Shown here in pieces: positions 34,999 to 46,700 of a DNA stretch of 64,000 nt; positions within the stretch are counted from its first letter, which is position 1; each line of letters begins with the position of its first letter. This DNA is from Udeniomyces pyricola. Taxonomy: Eukaryota > Basidiomycota > Tremellomycetes > Cystofilobasidiales > Mrakiaceae. The notes under the pieces are model-generated. The model was given only the letters and a program-made list of their open reading frames with translations, was not told the DNA's origin and did not search any database. The DNA is taken from contig BCIK01000023.1 of the NCBI GenBank assembly GCA_039545295.1, positions 372,001-436,000 of the forward strand, read 5' to 3'. A program made the position numbers and the translations under genes.

Positions 34999-35490
34999 GC
35001 CGCTTGGCTGGGCTAGACTGGTGGTGGTGAGTTGGTATTGAAGGTCAATGCACAGTGGTTGGGTGGAACTGAGAGATCGAGATTGACGAAGCTTGGAGAA
35101 GGTCACTGGGGCAGACCAAAAAACGGTGTGAGAAAGTGAACCGGGGGAGGAAAAGGGAAAGGACCGATCAAGCAGAGCGGAAAGAGGGGCTCCAACATGA
35201 ACCCACATGAATATATGAATACATATGAATATTCAATGGGATATAGAAAATAGTAAATATCGAACAGTGAGTATTGAATATCGAGTACTTTGCAAACTAA
35301 CAAGAGTGGTAATATTTTATCCAAGCTATGAGTTTATCACGTGTTTTCATCTTGATGATCCCTCCCTTGTCGTTTAATCTTCCGACCAGTACTCGAAATC
35401 GACAATATCCACCGTGGTGCCCCATCCGCCACGCTATATGTATCCATACACATGCCCTATTGTCCCTACCAGCATCCTTTCATCATCTAC
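34999..35490. promoter_or_regulatory. Divergent promoter, unknown gene / KAR5-like
   Basis: 492 bases. AT-rich around 35205-35335 with GAATATTCAATG and TATTGAATATCG segments resembling the repeat upstream of the Med1-like gene. Confidence 0.4.
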
Positions 35491-38344
35491 ATGCCACTCG
35501 CCTTCGTCTTCATCATCATCTTGATCCTCGCCCAGTCCGCATCCGCCTGGTCCTGGCCCCACCTGTCCGCATCATCGACTGCGTCGAATCCAGACCTCGC
35601 GAGTCTCGACGCTTCTCCACACATCGAGTCGAGTATACCTCCTAATCGTCAGCTCCGACATTCTCCGGACAACCCTGCTCCCTTATTCCCCGGCTAACTA
35701 AGACCAGACCAGGCTGACATTGGACCGATCTCTTGGTCATTGCAACTTGTAACTTGCATCCTGCATCTGTCCAGTTGATCCGCTCGACCTCTTGCATGCA
35801 GAACCCCTGTTTATCACGCCCCCCGAATCAACTGCGATCTTTTCCTCATTCCGTCCGTGCATTCTCACTTTGACTTCGACAATTCGCCCGTTCCTTACTG
35901 ATCTATAGGCTTCACACACGGAGCTGGCAACTGACCTGAGGCTGCACCGGCGTAATTGCTGAGCTCAGATCTCATCTCGCCGTCTTCATACAAACCGGAC
36001 TGCTTCAAGGCTATCGCGGCTAAACTAAGATCGCGATGTATAGATGACGGCACGACAGGTAGTCTCCCCCAGGCTGAGAGAATCCAACGCATGTCTCTGC
36101 TAACATCTACCTAGGTAACCCATTTGACATGATGCTTCGACACTGACGCCTCAATGCTTCTCTGCGCTTTCCCCCGGCCCCAGTCGCTATACAATTGACT
36201 ATATGCGACCTAACATCGGCTCGACAATCGCCTCCCCTCGAATGTATCCGTCTCGCCTCGGATGCTGCGTTCGAGTCGCCCGATTCGAGAACAGAACACT
36301 CATCTGACGAACGGGTGTCCCACTGGCGTAGTCAAGATAGGCAAAGTAGATGCGTTGAGTGAGTGTTTCTTGCGTGCCGTCGTCACAAGGCTCACCGTAG
36401 ATCGATTGGCCACTGCTCCATCGACTGTGTTTCTCATCCGTCCTTGTCGAACAAAAGGGCTCTTTCTCGCTCCTCTCAAGCCTGGACATCCTATGCAGGC
36501 TACCTTCGAGAAGCAAGCCAGTTGTGTTTTGTCCTCCAGCGCGAGAACGCCATCGATGCAGTCCGCGCTGTTTATCGTAACATCACGGTCGAGAAAATCC
36601 ACCTTTTGCAGGCTATGAGCCGCCTCGAGGTTGAACGGAAGAAGCAATCGGACGAATTGAACTCAATGCTCAGCACGTTTGAAGAGTCCCTCAAGGTGTG
36701 TCGTGTTTTCTTTGTTGGAGCAAAAGGGAGCGGTGTGCTGATCATCTCATTTTACCCAGAACACTCGCGATACGTCCGCTCAACTTCAGGATTTGCGAAT
36801 CTCGTTTGAAACAGTCCTGTCAACCGATGTGATAGCAGAAGCAGCAAGGAGCTCGATTCAACGTCTGGTGCAAGGGATGGAGAGAGCTGGTGAGGAGCAA
36901 GCACGCGAAGCTATGGATCGAGTCATCGCCGATCTGCAGCGCCGTGTTCAGACAACATTCGCCAATGTTAATCCCTAGATGCGTTTCCTGTTGTCAAAGT
37001 TTCCTACTTTTGGTGCGGTTGCATGCATGCTGTTTGTCTCTAATCACAGCCTGCCTTCTTTTGTAGCACGCTGCGGACATTTCAGCCACTCTTACATCGA
37101 CAACGCAGCACCACGTCAGTCTATTGGCCATGCAAGAAAATCTCGTACTTGGGCTAGCCCACACCATCGAAATGACCACTTCTTCACTTGATCATATGTG
37201 GAGCGGTTTGGAGTCCAAGGTTGACGATGCGCAAAAGGCAAGCCCAAACATCCCAGCGTTTCATTGCCAGAGCCACCAACTCATCAGACCTTTTCTTTTC
37301 TGCAGTCTCTGGATTCCATTCTCCATAACACTGCTTCACTCTCGGCGGAAACTACGCGGTCTCTTGAGCTCGCGCATCTCACGCAGGTATGTCTACCTAT
37401 GGTCCCTACGGTTAATCAGATGTTGATCTTCATATTGCTGACCATTAAGTCACTGCTTTATTGTTATGATGTGTGTACGCGTGACTATACATCCAGCATG
37501 CCTCACTCGCTTCTATGTCTCAAATCAATTCAATCTCGTCCCAATTAGACGGTCTTATGCAAGTCGTCAACGACACAAAAACCAACTTTGGATCAATCGC
37601 TAGTCTCGCAGGCTTTGGGCGAGGATGGGAGTGGGAAATTGTTATGAGAGGATGGGCGTTGTTATCTGGCAGTAAGTGCTGTTCTAGGTTCACCACATGA
37701 ACCCCGAGGCCCCTGAGGCCTGAGATCTGAACGAAGTGAATTATGTAGCTCGCTGTTGCTCAGCTAATGGCCCGCTCGCCATCTTATTTTGGCTGATAAC
37801 AACACCAGATAATCCGGCTACGTATGCGTTCGGATCGTCCCTCCCTATTCAGGTGGCTGCCATAGTGTTTTCCCTCATGTGGACAATCCTTAGCAATCTG
37901 GCTGGGCTCTTACTTGTGAGTAATCCTACGTCTTTTTGGACATCTACGACAGCATCTATGATTGCATGCCGATCCAAGTCTGAGCATCATGACGTGATTT
38001 ATACGAAGGCCATGGCGATCCTTCTTTGTTCCTCCTCTGCTCGCCGTCTGCGACGCGCCATCATCCATGTCTTTGGCTCGAGGAGCCGTAACGACTGGAA
38101 CGATGCCGAATGCTTCGCCATGAATAGCAAGCTCGGCCCAGTTGTACCGGTTTCTCAGCTTGCGGTGAGGCCTAATCCTCAGCTTGCTGCATTCGATACA
38201 ACTAAGCCACAAGCGTCCAACGTTTGCCGAGCAACCGAAAGAATCACTACTAGTCATACGTATCCAACGGTTTCAGGCCCAACCCATGCGAAGCGTGAAA
38301 CACCCACTTCTCGCTTCGATCGCGCTTGTACAGCACCCCTTTGA
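35491..38344 (+). CDS. Kar5/Tht1/GEX1-like nuclear fusion protein
   Basis: Kar5-family proteins sit in the nuclear envelope/ER and act in nuclear-membrane fusion after mating. The first exon starts MPLAFVFIIILILAQSASAW, a signal peptide. A Cys-containing exon follows: SSYKPDCFKAIAAKLRSRCI (about 35975-36070). The next is VAIQLTICDLTSARQSPPLE with CIRL (about 36182-36340), matching the family's A-x-x-L-T-x-C-(E/D)-L-x-x-A motif. A long helical part follows: WTSYAGYLREASQLCFVLQR, AVRAVYRNITVEKIHLLQAM, LNSMLSTFEESLK, then STTQHHVSLLAMQENL and QINSISSQLDGLMQVVNDTK. Two hydrophobic segments end it (NGPLAILFWLITTP; SLPIQVAAIVFSLMW then TILSNLAGLLL), with a tail to the stop at 38342-38344. Between 35630-35970 and 36080-36180 the splice choices are unresolved. 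Family call from layout and motifs, not from close identity. Confidence 0.7.
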
Positions 38345-39053
38345 TCTGTCTCTTCCTTCCCCCCCCCCTCTTTTTTTTGTCTCTTTCATCTCACATGATC
38401 CTGTTGTTGCTGCTATCGTTGACTTGATCTACGCGCTCCACCGATTCATTCTGCTCATGAACCGATTAGTTTCGCTGTCAATCTTTGCTAGCACCGACTG
38501 TATCCACCAACCAGCTAGTATTGTGACTACCGCTTTGTTTCCCTTTATGTGACCTGTGCGATTGTTCAGTCAGAGCGGGCTTGAGTTTCTTCTTTTTTTC
38601 TCTCTTTTTCTTCTTCTTTTTTTTTTAAGCGATCCTTGTAAAATGACATATTTGTCCTGGAGTTGCGTCCGCTCTATTGTTGTCGCACTACGTGCCAGCA
38701 TTCAGAGAAATAGATTAGTGTGTAGGTGTCTCGACTTGTTTAGCGTGACCCTCTTTTCTTCACAGGATCCCTAAAAGTTGCGGAATATGAGCGCCGACGG
38801 AGACGACAGTCTGTTCACGACAATCATTATTTCCACTGACAAATTCAGATCAGATCAGCAGTTGCAAACTCCAAAGTAAATGAGTTGGGTTGTAAGCAGT
38901 AGACGTGAACCGGATGACATCTTCGCCAACAGGGTTTGAGTCGAGAAATCATCAATCTACACGCCATCTAAACTCCCCGCCCACTCAACCCACCCTTTCC
39001 CTCATTTTGCTTTCCTCTCCAACCCACGAGATGTGCGTTCTTTTTAGGTGAGC
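38345..39053. other. Convergent 3' regions of KAR5-like gene and QCR6
   Basis: 709 bases with C/T and poly-T runs near 38360-38385 and 38592-38628. No coding signal that fits either strand. Confidence 0.4.
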
Positions 39054-40361
39054 TTAGGCAAGCTTGGCCCAAATCTTGGGGATGGCGCATTTCTGATGGA
39101 GAGACAGCCGACGGAGTTGAGGGGTGTGAGGGGCGGCACGAACCAAGCGGATGGAGAGACAAGGCAGACATTATGAAGAGGCGCGTCAGATGAGATCGGT
39201 ACGGAGAATGATCAAGTGAACAAGGAGGACGATGCGTTTGGAAGCGGATATAGAATACGCGAGAACAAAGCGGTCAGACCAAAAGACCTCTTTAGCAAGG
39301 AAAACAAGAAAAGAAAAAAGGCATAATGCACTCACGTCGACGCAGTGCATGAGCTATTGACGAGATGAACGATGACCAAGTCAGTTATTATTTTCCCCTT
39401 GACTTTAGTGCTCGAGCTCTGATATGGTCATGATGAGGGCACAAGAGTGATTACGAGGGACTCACGTGGAAGAGCTCCTCAACGCAGTCCTCGTGTTCCC
39501 ATCCCTGGCCACTTCGGACCTTCTTCTCGCAGTGCTCGAAATGCGACTTGGCCGGGGCGCACTCCTTGGTGTTGGCACACTCCTCTCGGATGGCAGGAGA
39601 GATCTATGGAAAGAAGTGTAGTGGGAACGAAGAAGACGAGACAGAAAGATGAAGGAATCCGCATGCGAGCGAAGGGTGAGGGAACAGGGGAGAAAGAGGA
39701 ATAGGAAAGGAAGAAGTCGAGGGCGACGGTGGGCGGAGGAGAGGGCGGCGGCCAGCGAGCAACGGGGAAAGGGGGGGGGGGATGCCAGTAGTGCGCCGTC
39801 GGGGTTACAGTGCGATCGACATCACGTCAGATCGAGCAAGCGGAATAACGTTAGAGCAAGAGCCAACTTGATCAGCATCACATCTGTGGCAGTATCCGAA
39901 GCAGCAGAGGCCATAGCGAACCCGTCGAGCGGTGGGCGGGGAGGCAAGCAAAAGAAGACAGGCAAGAGAGCAAGAAGGGAAAGCCAGCACTCACGTCCTC
40001 GGGCTCCTCCTCCTCCTCCTCTTCCTCCTCCTTCTCCTCGGCGTCGTCGGATGAAGCGGCAGCGTCCTTGTCCTCCTCCTCAGCGTGAGCGCTGGAGAAA
40101 GATTGGCCGAAGGGGAAGGAAAGTCAAGGCAGGGCGTGAGCGGGCGATGGATCGGACCAATGAAGAGATCCGAGTTTCGTCAAACCAAGAGAGAGAGAGA
40201 GAAAGAGAGAACGGAGGGGGCGAGCGGAAGGGCAAAGCGAGAGTGAGAGAGACTGAGGGGCAATGGTAGATTGATGAGGTCGAGTATACCTACGTGGGGA
40301 AGACGGTAGAGAAGAGGGAGGAGAAGAATCCGGACTCGGGGGCGGTAGAAGTAGAAGCCAT
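39054..40361 (-). CDS. QCR6: Ubiquinol-cytochrome c reductase hinge protein (complex III subunit 6)
   Basis: Acidic 'hinge' subunit on the intermembrane side of respiratory complex III, assisting cytochrome c1 docking. Begins MASTSTAPESGFFSSLFSTV; next a highly acidic exon, AHAEEEDKDAAASSDDAEEK, with a run of Glu ending EPEDISPAIREECANTKE (about 39600 and 39994-40090). Then CAPAKSHFEHCEKKVRSGQG with WEHEDCVEELFH (about 39465-39600), the short exon containing LMHCVD (about 39340-39360), and CAIPKIWAKLA-stop (39054-39090). The Cys pattern C...HxxHC...EDCVEEFFHxxHCVDxC is the conserved QCR6 disulfide framework. Five exons. Length about 130 aa, with the acidic part longer than in animals. Acidic Glu/Asp runs are expected. 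Confidence 0.93.
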
Positions 40362-40426
40362 GGTGGAGAGAAAGGGACGTGTGGTGGTTCGAGAGGGGGA
40401 GGCACGGCTGATCAGTCCAAGCTGAG

Positions 40427-40429
<3 letters not shown>

Positions 40430-40469
<40 letters not shown>

Positions 40470-40480
40470 TGTGTGTGTGT
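40430..40480. repeat. (GA)n followed by (GT)n microsatellite
   Basis: Plus-strand GA run of about 37 bases passing directly into GT repeats, about 70 bases upstream of the QCR6 start (minus strand). Confidence 0.92.
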
Positions 40481-40484
40481 GGGT

Positions 40485-40554
40485 TTGTGACATTGTGTGA
40501 CATTGGGTGACATTGTGTGACATTGTGTGACATTGTGTGACATCGTGTGACATC
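40485..40554. repeat. Seven tandem 10-base units GTGTGACATT
   Basis: Units start at 40485, 40495, 40505, 40515, 40525, 40535 and 40545. Each keeps the core GTGACAT; only positions 1-3 and 10 vary (TTG, GGG; final T or C). The unit length is one helical turn. Confidence 0.95.
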
Positions 40555-40989
40555 GTGCATCGGTAGCTGCGTTATGTATACAGTTCTGTCGTTGGCTGCT
40601 CAACTAGTAGTCGTACTAGTAGTAGCAGTTAGTAGTACATGGACCAATATCAGTCAATTCAAGATCGATATGATATATATATATACATATATATATATGC
40701 ACGTCCAATATATACATAATTAGTTACTGTACACATGTATTATACATCGTTCATCTACAGCATCCTCTGTCGATCATCCAGGATCATCATATCTCATCCT
40801 CATCAATAGTAACATCGACGTGCTCGGCCTCGACATATCTTCAATATCGCCTTCGGCCGTCCTAGCTTTCGATCTACGTCTCACAATCCTCACAACAAAC
40901 AAACATATCCTACTTCGACGTCAACCAACTAGCGTACCTATCTCCGTTAAGGCCACTATAGTAACCGTCTGCATCGTAGTCGACGTCCA

Positions 40990-42913
40990 ATGCCATCAAC
41001 CTCCGAGCACGCTAGCTCGATATCATCTCCCGCCGCCGGCCGAGTCGTTACGCTCGGTTCGTCGTCTCACGTCGCTGTCAACTGACTGGAAACTACGAAT
41101 TCTCCGTTCCAGCTGACAAGCAGCTCAGCCCGCCTTGCTCACTCTAGGCATGTTCATCATCGATCGTTTCGAGTATTCCAACGCGACACCCTCGGCTGCT
41201 CAGCCCGATAAACAGCCCGAGGAGCAGATGGGCGGCGGAGGAACCTATGCCATGGTCGGCGCCAGACTCTTTCTACCCCCAACGTTGGTAGGAATCATCA
41301 TTGATGTTGGCACAGATTTCCCTCCAGATATCATGACCAACCTCAAGGCGTACGGCGACGAGATGTTTGCCTTTCGGAAGCGCGATCGACTTACGACGCG
41401 AGCCCTGAACCTTTACTCGTCAGTATGGTTTCGGTACCTGTCCAAAGATGTCAACACCTTTATTTGGTCGTGACGTTGAAGGCTGACATGCTTCGCTCTG
41501 TCTCTTCTCGTTGACAATCTTAGAGGCGAAGAACGAGGGTAAGCTGTCGTATCTCCTCTTTGTCGTCTCAGTTTCTCTTCAATCCAGGCCATCCATTTGC
41601 CTTTGAACTCCTTCGTGTTGCGATTCACTGGCGGTTCAACTCAACTGGCAGCGGCTACTGGATTATTGGGACTGACACAGGTCGGGCCATCAAAGCTTTC
41701 GCTATCTTACTCCCAAGCTTCGCATCTCCCCACCCGACATTCTCAACGATACTGCTTTCACTTCGGCCGGTCCTCCCTCTGATCTTCACTTTGTGTGCTC
41801 GCCCGAGCGAGCAGGCGAGATTGTCACTCAGCTCGGCGCGATGGGATGGGGTCGCACTCGGCTTGTTTGGGAACCTATGCCCGTACGTAACTAGTATTTG
41901 CACTGCTGGTCCGCTCATGTCGGCCCAGAGTTAGTGACCAAACGATTGTGGCTTCTTGGACCATCAGTCCGACTGCGTACCTTCTGAGTTGAACAACCTC
42001 GAAGCAGTCGCAGGCCGTATAGATGTCCTCTCGTGAGCGGAGTTTTCGCCTTGTCCGCCGAGACGCGTGTGCCGGTAGTACTGAGCGCTTGATTCCCACC
42101 TTACATCTCTTGTCACAGCCCGAATCATCTAGAAGCCTTGACATTGCTATCCGTCAAGCCATCTGAATCGACCTCTGAGCTTGTCAGTCAGATTGAAGCG
42201 GCCTCCAAGACTCTTGCCTCCTATCTCACGCGACTGGGCTCGTCGGTTGTTATCCGATCGGGTGGAGTGGGTGTCTGTTACAGCAAATTGACGGATCAAG
42301 GCGTTAGCAACCCAGTCTGGGTGAGCAAGCCAAATGTAGATTGTCCAGTTGCAGATCGTAGTTGGCGCTTTCTGATCTGGATAGCTCCTGCGCCCCCTTA
42401 TCATCCCAAACAGATTCCTGCCGTGTTTGGGCCTGAAGATCAATCTCGAGTGCGAGACGTGACAGGGGGTGAGCACTCTCCGTTGATGTTCAGATTCACT
42501 TTCCTCCATTTGTTGCCTTTCTCTTCCGCGGTGGCACCTCTCTGATCGTGTGTGACATCTCGATCGCTTACAACTTTGACATGTGGACCAGGTGGCAACG
42601 CGTTCCTGGGCGGTCTTTGCGCTGGCCTTCGGTTGACAGCTGGGGATATCGATGAAGGTGAGTGGGCCTTGTACCTGGAGGGACCGCCAGATCACGCCCG
42701 TCTGATACATCGGTTGATGGCGCTCTTCGCATCTCATTGCCAGCCGTTCTTTATGGTTCGGTAGCGGCGTCGTATGCGATCGAACAACATGGCCTGCCTA
42801 CCATGGATCGACGCGGCTCGCAAGAGATCTGGAATGGGATTGATACGGGTGAGGCACGTCTGGCGGCGTTTAAAGCCAGCGTGCAGGTGGGTCATCAGCG
42901 ACTGGATCGGTGA
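40990..42913 (+). CDS. MAK32: Mak32-like protein, PfkB/ribokinase-like fold
   Basis: Related to yeast Mak32, a ribokinase-like protein genetically needed for stability of killer dsRNA virus particles; biochemical role unknown. Start at 40990 (MPSTSEHASSISSPAAGRVV). Splicing 41056 to 41148 gives VTLGMFIIDRFEY, the conserved opening. Next comes QMGGGGTYAMVGARLFLPP, where Gly-rich GGGGTYA is the family motif. It continues IIIDVGTDFPPDIM and TTRALNLYS, a small exon GEERG (about 41525-41540), and SDLHFVCSPERAGEIVTQLG (about 41768-41830). Then WEPMP, SDCVPSELNNLEAVAGRIDV and LSPNHLEALTLLSV (41960-42150), VVIRSGGVGVCY, and GGNAFLGGLCAGLRLT (about 42590). Last are AVLYGSVAASYAIEQHGLP, WNGID and the stop at 42911-42913. 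The GGNAFLGG segment stands where PfkB kinases carry GAGDxF, so the catalytic Asp is replaced (GGNAF), as in Mak32. Confidence 0.85.
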
Positions 42914-43779
42914 GGACGGCTAATGAAAAGGTGTTGGCAGGATGAATGGTAATATCGCATAGAGGAGATGTGCGGGTTGGACGTGATGCGGTCCTCGATG
43001 GACTACTGGCTGGAATGCCAGTACTGCAAGCTAGCAGCTGACGCTTGAGATCACGACGTAGTACTGATGGGAACGGTATATATAAATATATATAGATGGA
43101 TGCCGATCATGAATGATGATTATGATGATCAACTACATGATGGATGTGAGTGTTCCTGAGTACTGAGTCGGGGTCCTAGATATATGGTAGCTTATAGATG
43201 CATCGTACTGTGCCAACGTAGCGGTAGTACGTAGCACTTTTAGCTACGGGGATAATGGGATTGGCTGCGAGCTCCTGGTGGGGGGGCCAGATGATGACGT
43301 AGTGGGATGGACGATCGACGAGGGCCTGGAGCCCGATATCGTCAAAGCCCGTTTGGTCTCACATCGATCCTGTTGTGTTTCTTTCTTCTTCCTCTGCTTC
43401 TTCAACCTTCAACAACAACCATCACCTCATCTGTGCTCTTTTCCAGACTCTGTCTGCTCTAACCATCCATCCATCCATCGTTCGTATGATCTCTGTTGTT
43501 GATCCTTCCAATCGGTCCCTCTGCAAAAGGCAGAGAGAGCGAGAGAGCATCTCCAGTCTTGGCTGTTTGCTCGATTCGTCCGCCCACCAGATCATCATCT
43601 CATCATCATCTTGTTCGTTCTCTCTCCCCTTTCCTCCCCTTCGCCCCCCCCCCCCCTTTTCGTTTCCATTCTCTCAACCCCCATCACACCACAGCCTTCA
43701 TCCTCGCCTCGCCACTGTAGCCCTAGGATCCTCCCCTTTCCCCCTCGCAACCCCACAACACAAACACACCTCTCACATC
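42914..43779. promoter_or_regulatory. HAM1-like gene promoter and leader
   Basis: 866 bases. ATATATAAATATATATAG at about 43077-43095 and pyrimidine-rich leader 43360-43770 with (CCAT)n at 43464-43480 and a C run at 43646-43657. No additional gene recognised. Confidence 0.5.
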
Positions 43780-46700
43780 ATGCCCGCCCAAGCCAAGAAG
43801 GACATCTCTGCCCACCCGTCCACCCTCGGTGTGACCTCTCCCATCGTCAAGTCTGAAATGCACAAGTCCATTGACGAGAAGATCAAACTCTACGGTGTAC
43901 GTTGCCTTTGGCTCTCTGAGTATTCCATCTCTATCAACCAGCGCATTCATCTACGCAGTTCGACCGCGCCACACGCTAACGCATCCGATCCTCATGACCT
44001 GTGTGTGCCTGTTTTTGGCCGGTCCTTCTTTCTTCCCGAACGTCCCCTCCCTTCTTTTGGTGTTTTCAGGTCATCCAAGCCTTCCGAGATGGTTCGCTTC
44101 CCTCAAACGAGCAGATCGACAAGGCTCTCGTTCATGCTGAGGGTCACTCACCCGTCGAGATTGAGAAGCTCTCTCCCGACGGCCAGCGCCTCATCATGGA
44201 CATCCGTGACATCATCGAGACTGCCAGGTGAGTGTGTCTCTGCTCCGTCTCTGGGTTCTCGCGCTCCCGAGTGCGGAGCGGATTGCTCAACTGTCATGCA
44301 TATATCCTTTTCAATCCTTTCAAACATGCTTTTATCATCCTCGCTTACAGGTTGATGATCATGACCAAGAATGCCGACGAACTTTTCCAGAACTTCTTCT
44401 TCCACACTCAAGAGGTCAGTCAGCACGCGTTTGATTGTGATCGCCATGTTTTGGGCCGTGTTCATTTTGACTGATATGCCTGTCCCGGCCTTTTCTCATC
44501 CTCTACCTTTTGACAGACTGACACTGCTCGAGGTGCCCAGTCCAAGGATGCTCTCCCCGTCCACCGGGACGAGGTCAAGAATGACGCCAAGAACGCCTCA
44601 GTTCATCTTCGAACCCTCCTCACCCTTCTTCTCACCAACTCGGAGGCTCGAAAGGTCATGTCGGACCTCGGCCTCGTTGGACGAGACCTTTTCGCCACTG
44701 CCGCCATCAAGGCTGGTGAGAAGGCACGACCTGATGAGGAGGACATGCAGCAGGTCGACAAGGAGGCTCCTTCCGCTGAGTTCAAGGGTCCTGGAGGCAA
44801 GACCGTATGTCCTCTCTTTTGATCCCTGAGGACCGCATACCTGTTTCTTGTGTCTGTCTTCTGACTCACGGCTTTCCTCATTACTTTTCATCGTCATCAG
44901 TACGGCCCCAACGAGACCCCCAAACTCGAGCTCAACATTGCCGGCCACAAGCGTGCGTCTCTGTCCGGTATTCTTTTGCACATTTCGTGTTGATTGATTC
45001 TCTAATCCTCGCGTCTCACTGACATGCTTCACTCCATCTATCCTTCATCCAACACCTCACTTGTCAATTCTCTCTACCTTGTAGTCGAGCACGACCCTAA
45101 AGCTCCCATCTCTGAGGGAACCCTCCACACTGACCCCAACGGAAACACTCGAACTGCTGGCGAGCGAGCGGAAGAGGCTAAGTACAAGGCGCAAGAGGCC
45201 AAGGAGCAGGCCCGATCAGCCAAAGAGCAGGCCAAAGATGGCGCCAGGGAGGCCAAGGCTACCCACGACAGCACCGGGCCCGGAGGTCTCAGGGAGCGAG
45301 CTAAGCAGACTGCCCAGGCCAACGACGATCCCGTTCGTGCTGCCTCTTCTGTCTTGACTGCGCTCTAGTCCTGTACATTTTGGCTTACCTCTCTTATGTC
45401 CTCCCCACCCTTTCAGGAGAACCGTGACCAGGCCAAAAGCAAGTTTGCTGCCTTGAAGGACAAGCTTTCGCCCAACGACAGCACTCGAGACAAGACCCAG
45501 CAGCAGAAGGAGAAGGCTAGGGACTTCATGAACGAGACCCTTGAGGAGTCATTCCCCGAGGAGCGCAAGCAGCAGTTCATCTACCGACTCAAGAAAGTCA
45601 TTGTCGACTGCCAGCAGCACGGTGACTACGACGAGGCCATCAACTTTTTCCTTGACAAGGCTGATGCGTACAAGGGTCACACCAAGGAGCTTACTAGCGT
45701 CGGCAAGGATTCGACCGGCGCCGTTGCTTCGGATGGATCATTCCAGCAGGCGTTTGAGGAGTTCAAGACTCTCCTGGAGCGATTCGCTGATGGCAGGTCT
45801 ATGAACGGTATCATTGACGCCGTCAACGACATTTACCTCGACGTGAGTTGACCATCGATATGAATTGATAGTCTCCGGATTGACACGCCTGCTGATATCC
45901 TGTTTCTTCATTCATATGATCTTTTCAGTCCAAGGATGACCCGGAGCTTTCCAAGTGGTTCCGCACTCTCAGTGCCTACGTCCGAAAGTCGCTCCTCGAG
46001 CCTGGATGGATCCTTGAGGACGAGGCCACCCACCAGGGTCGGGAGATCCAGAGGACTGGCAAGCAGTTCTTTGACCACCGAGTACGTTGGCGCTCTACTG
46101 CTCTTATCGGACGATCAATCTTGTACTAAACAATACCTCTTCCTCCTCCTCCAGTACGCTGGCCACAAGGATGCACTCTTCGACGAGGTTACCGCCTGGT
46201 TCAAGTCGATGGGCGAGGACCCTGTCAACGTTCGATTCGGCGAGGACTGGAAGAAGCTCACCAAGGACGTTCTCTTCGATGAGCACGGAAGCCTTACCTT
46301 CAAGCCCGACCTCTGGAACGACATCCGACAGGAAATCCTTCCCACCCTCGTCGGCGCCGTCGGTTACATCCCCATCCCTCGAATTGAATACACCGACAAG
46401 CAAATTGACCTTGTTATTGAGAACCTCGTTCTCCAGGGTGGTGAGTTGTCGTGGTCTTTTTGTTTGTTTCAGTGTTGTTGTGTTCACTGGTTGGACGTTC
46501 CAGTCGCTGACATGGTTTGCTTTCATTCATCAGCCAACCTTTTCCCCAACATCGTCTCGCTCGAGGCTAACAACTTCTTCAAGTTCTCCCCCTACTCCAA
46601 CATCAAGGACGAGAGCCACCACCGATTTACCCTCAAGCTTTCCCAGATTCAGGCCGACATGCGAGACGTTGGGTAAGTTGCGTTTGTGTGATCCCCTGAG

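Larger units (their letters stand above)
40362..40989. promoter_or_regulatory. QCR6/MAK32-like divergent promoter
   Basis: 628 bases packed with simple repeats: (GA)n, (GT)n, then seven 10-base units (listed separately). Further on are TAGTAGTAC-rich sequence at 40600-40640 and (TA)n at 40670-40700. Short AAC/ATC-rich sequence precedes the MAK32-like start. Confidence 0.6.
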
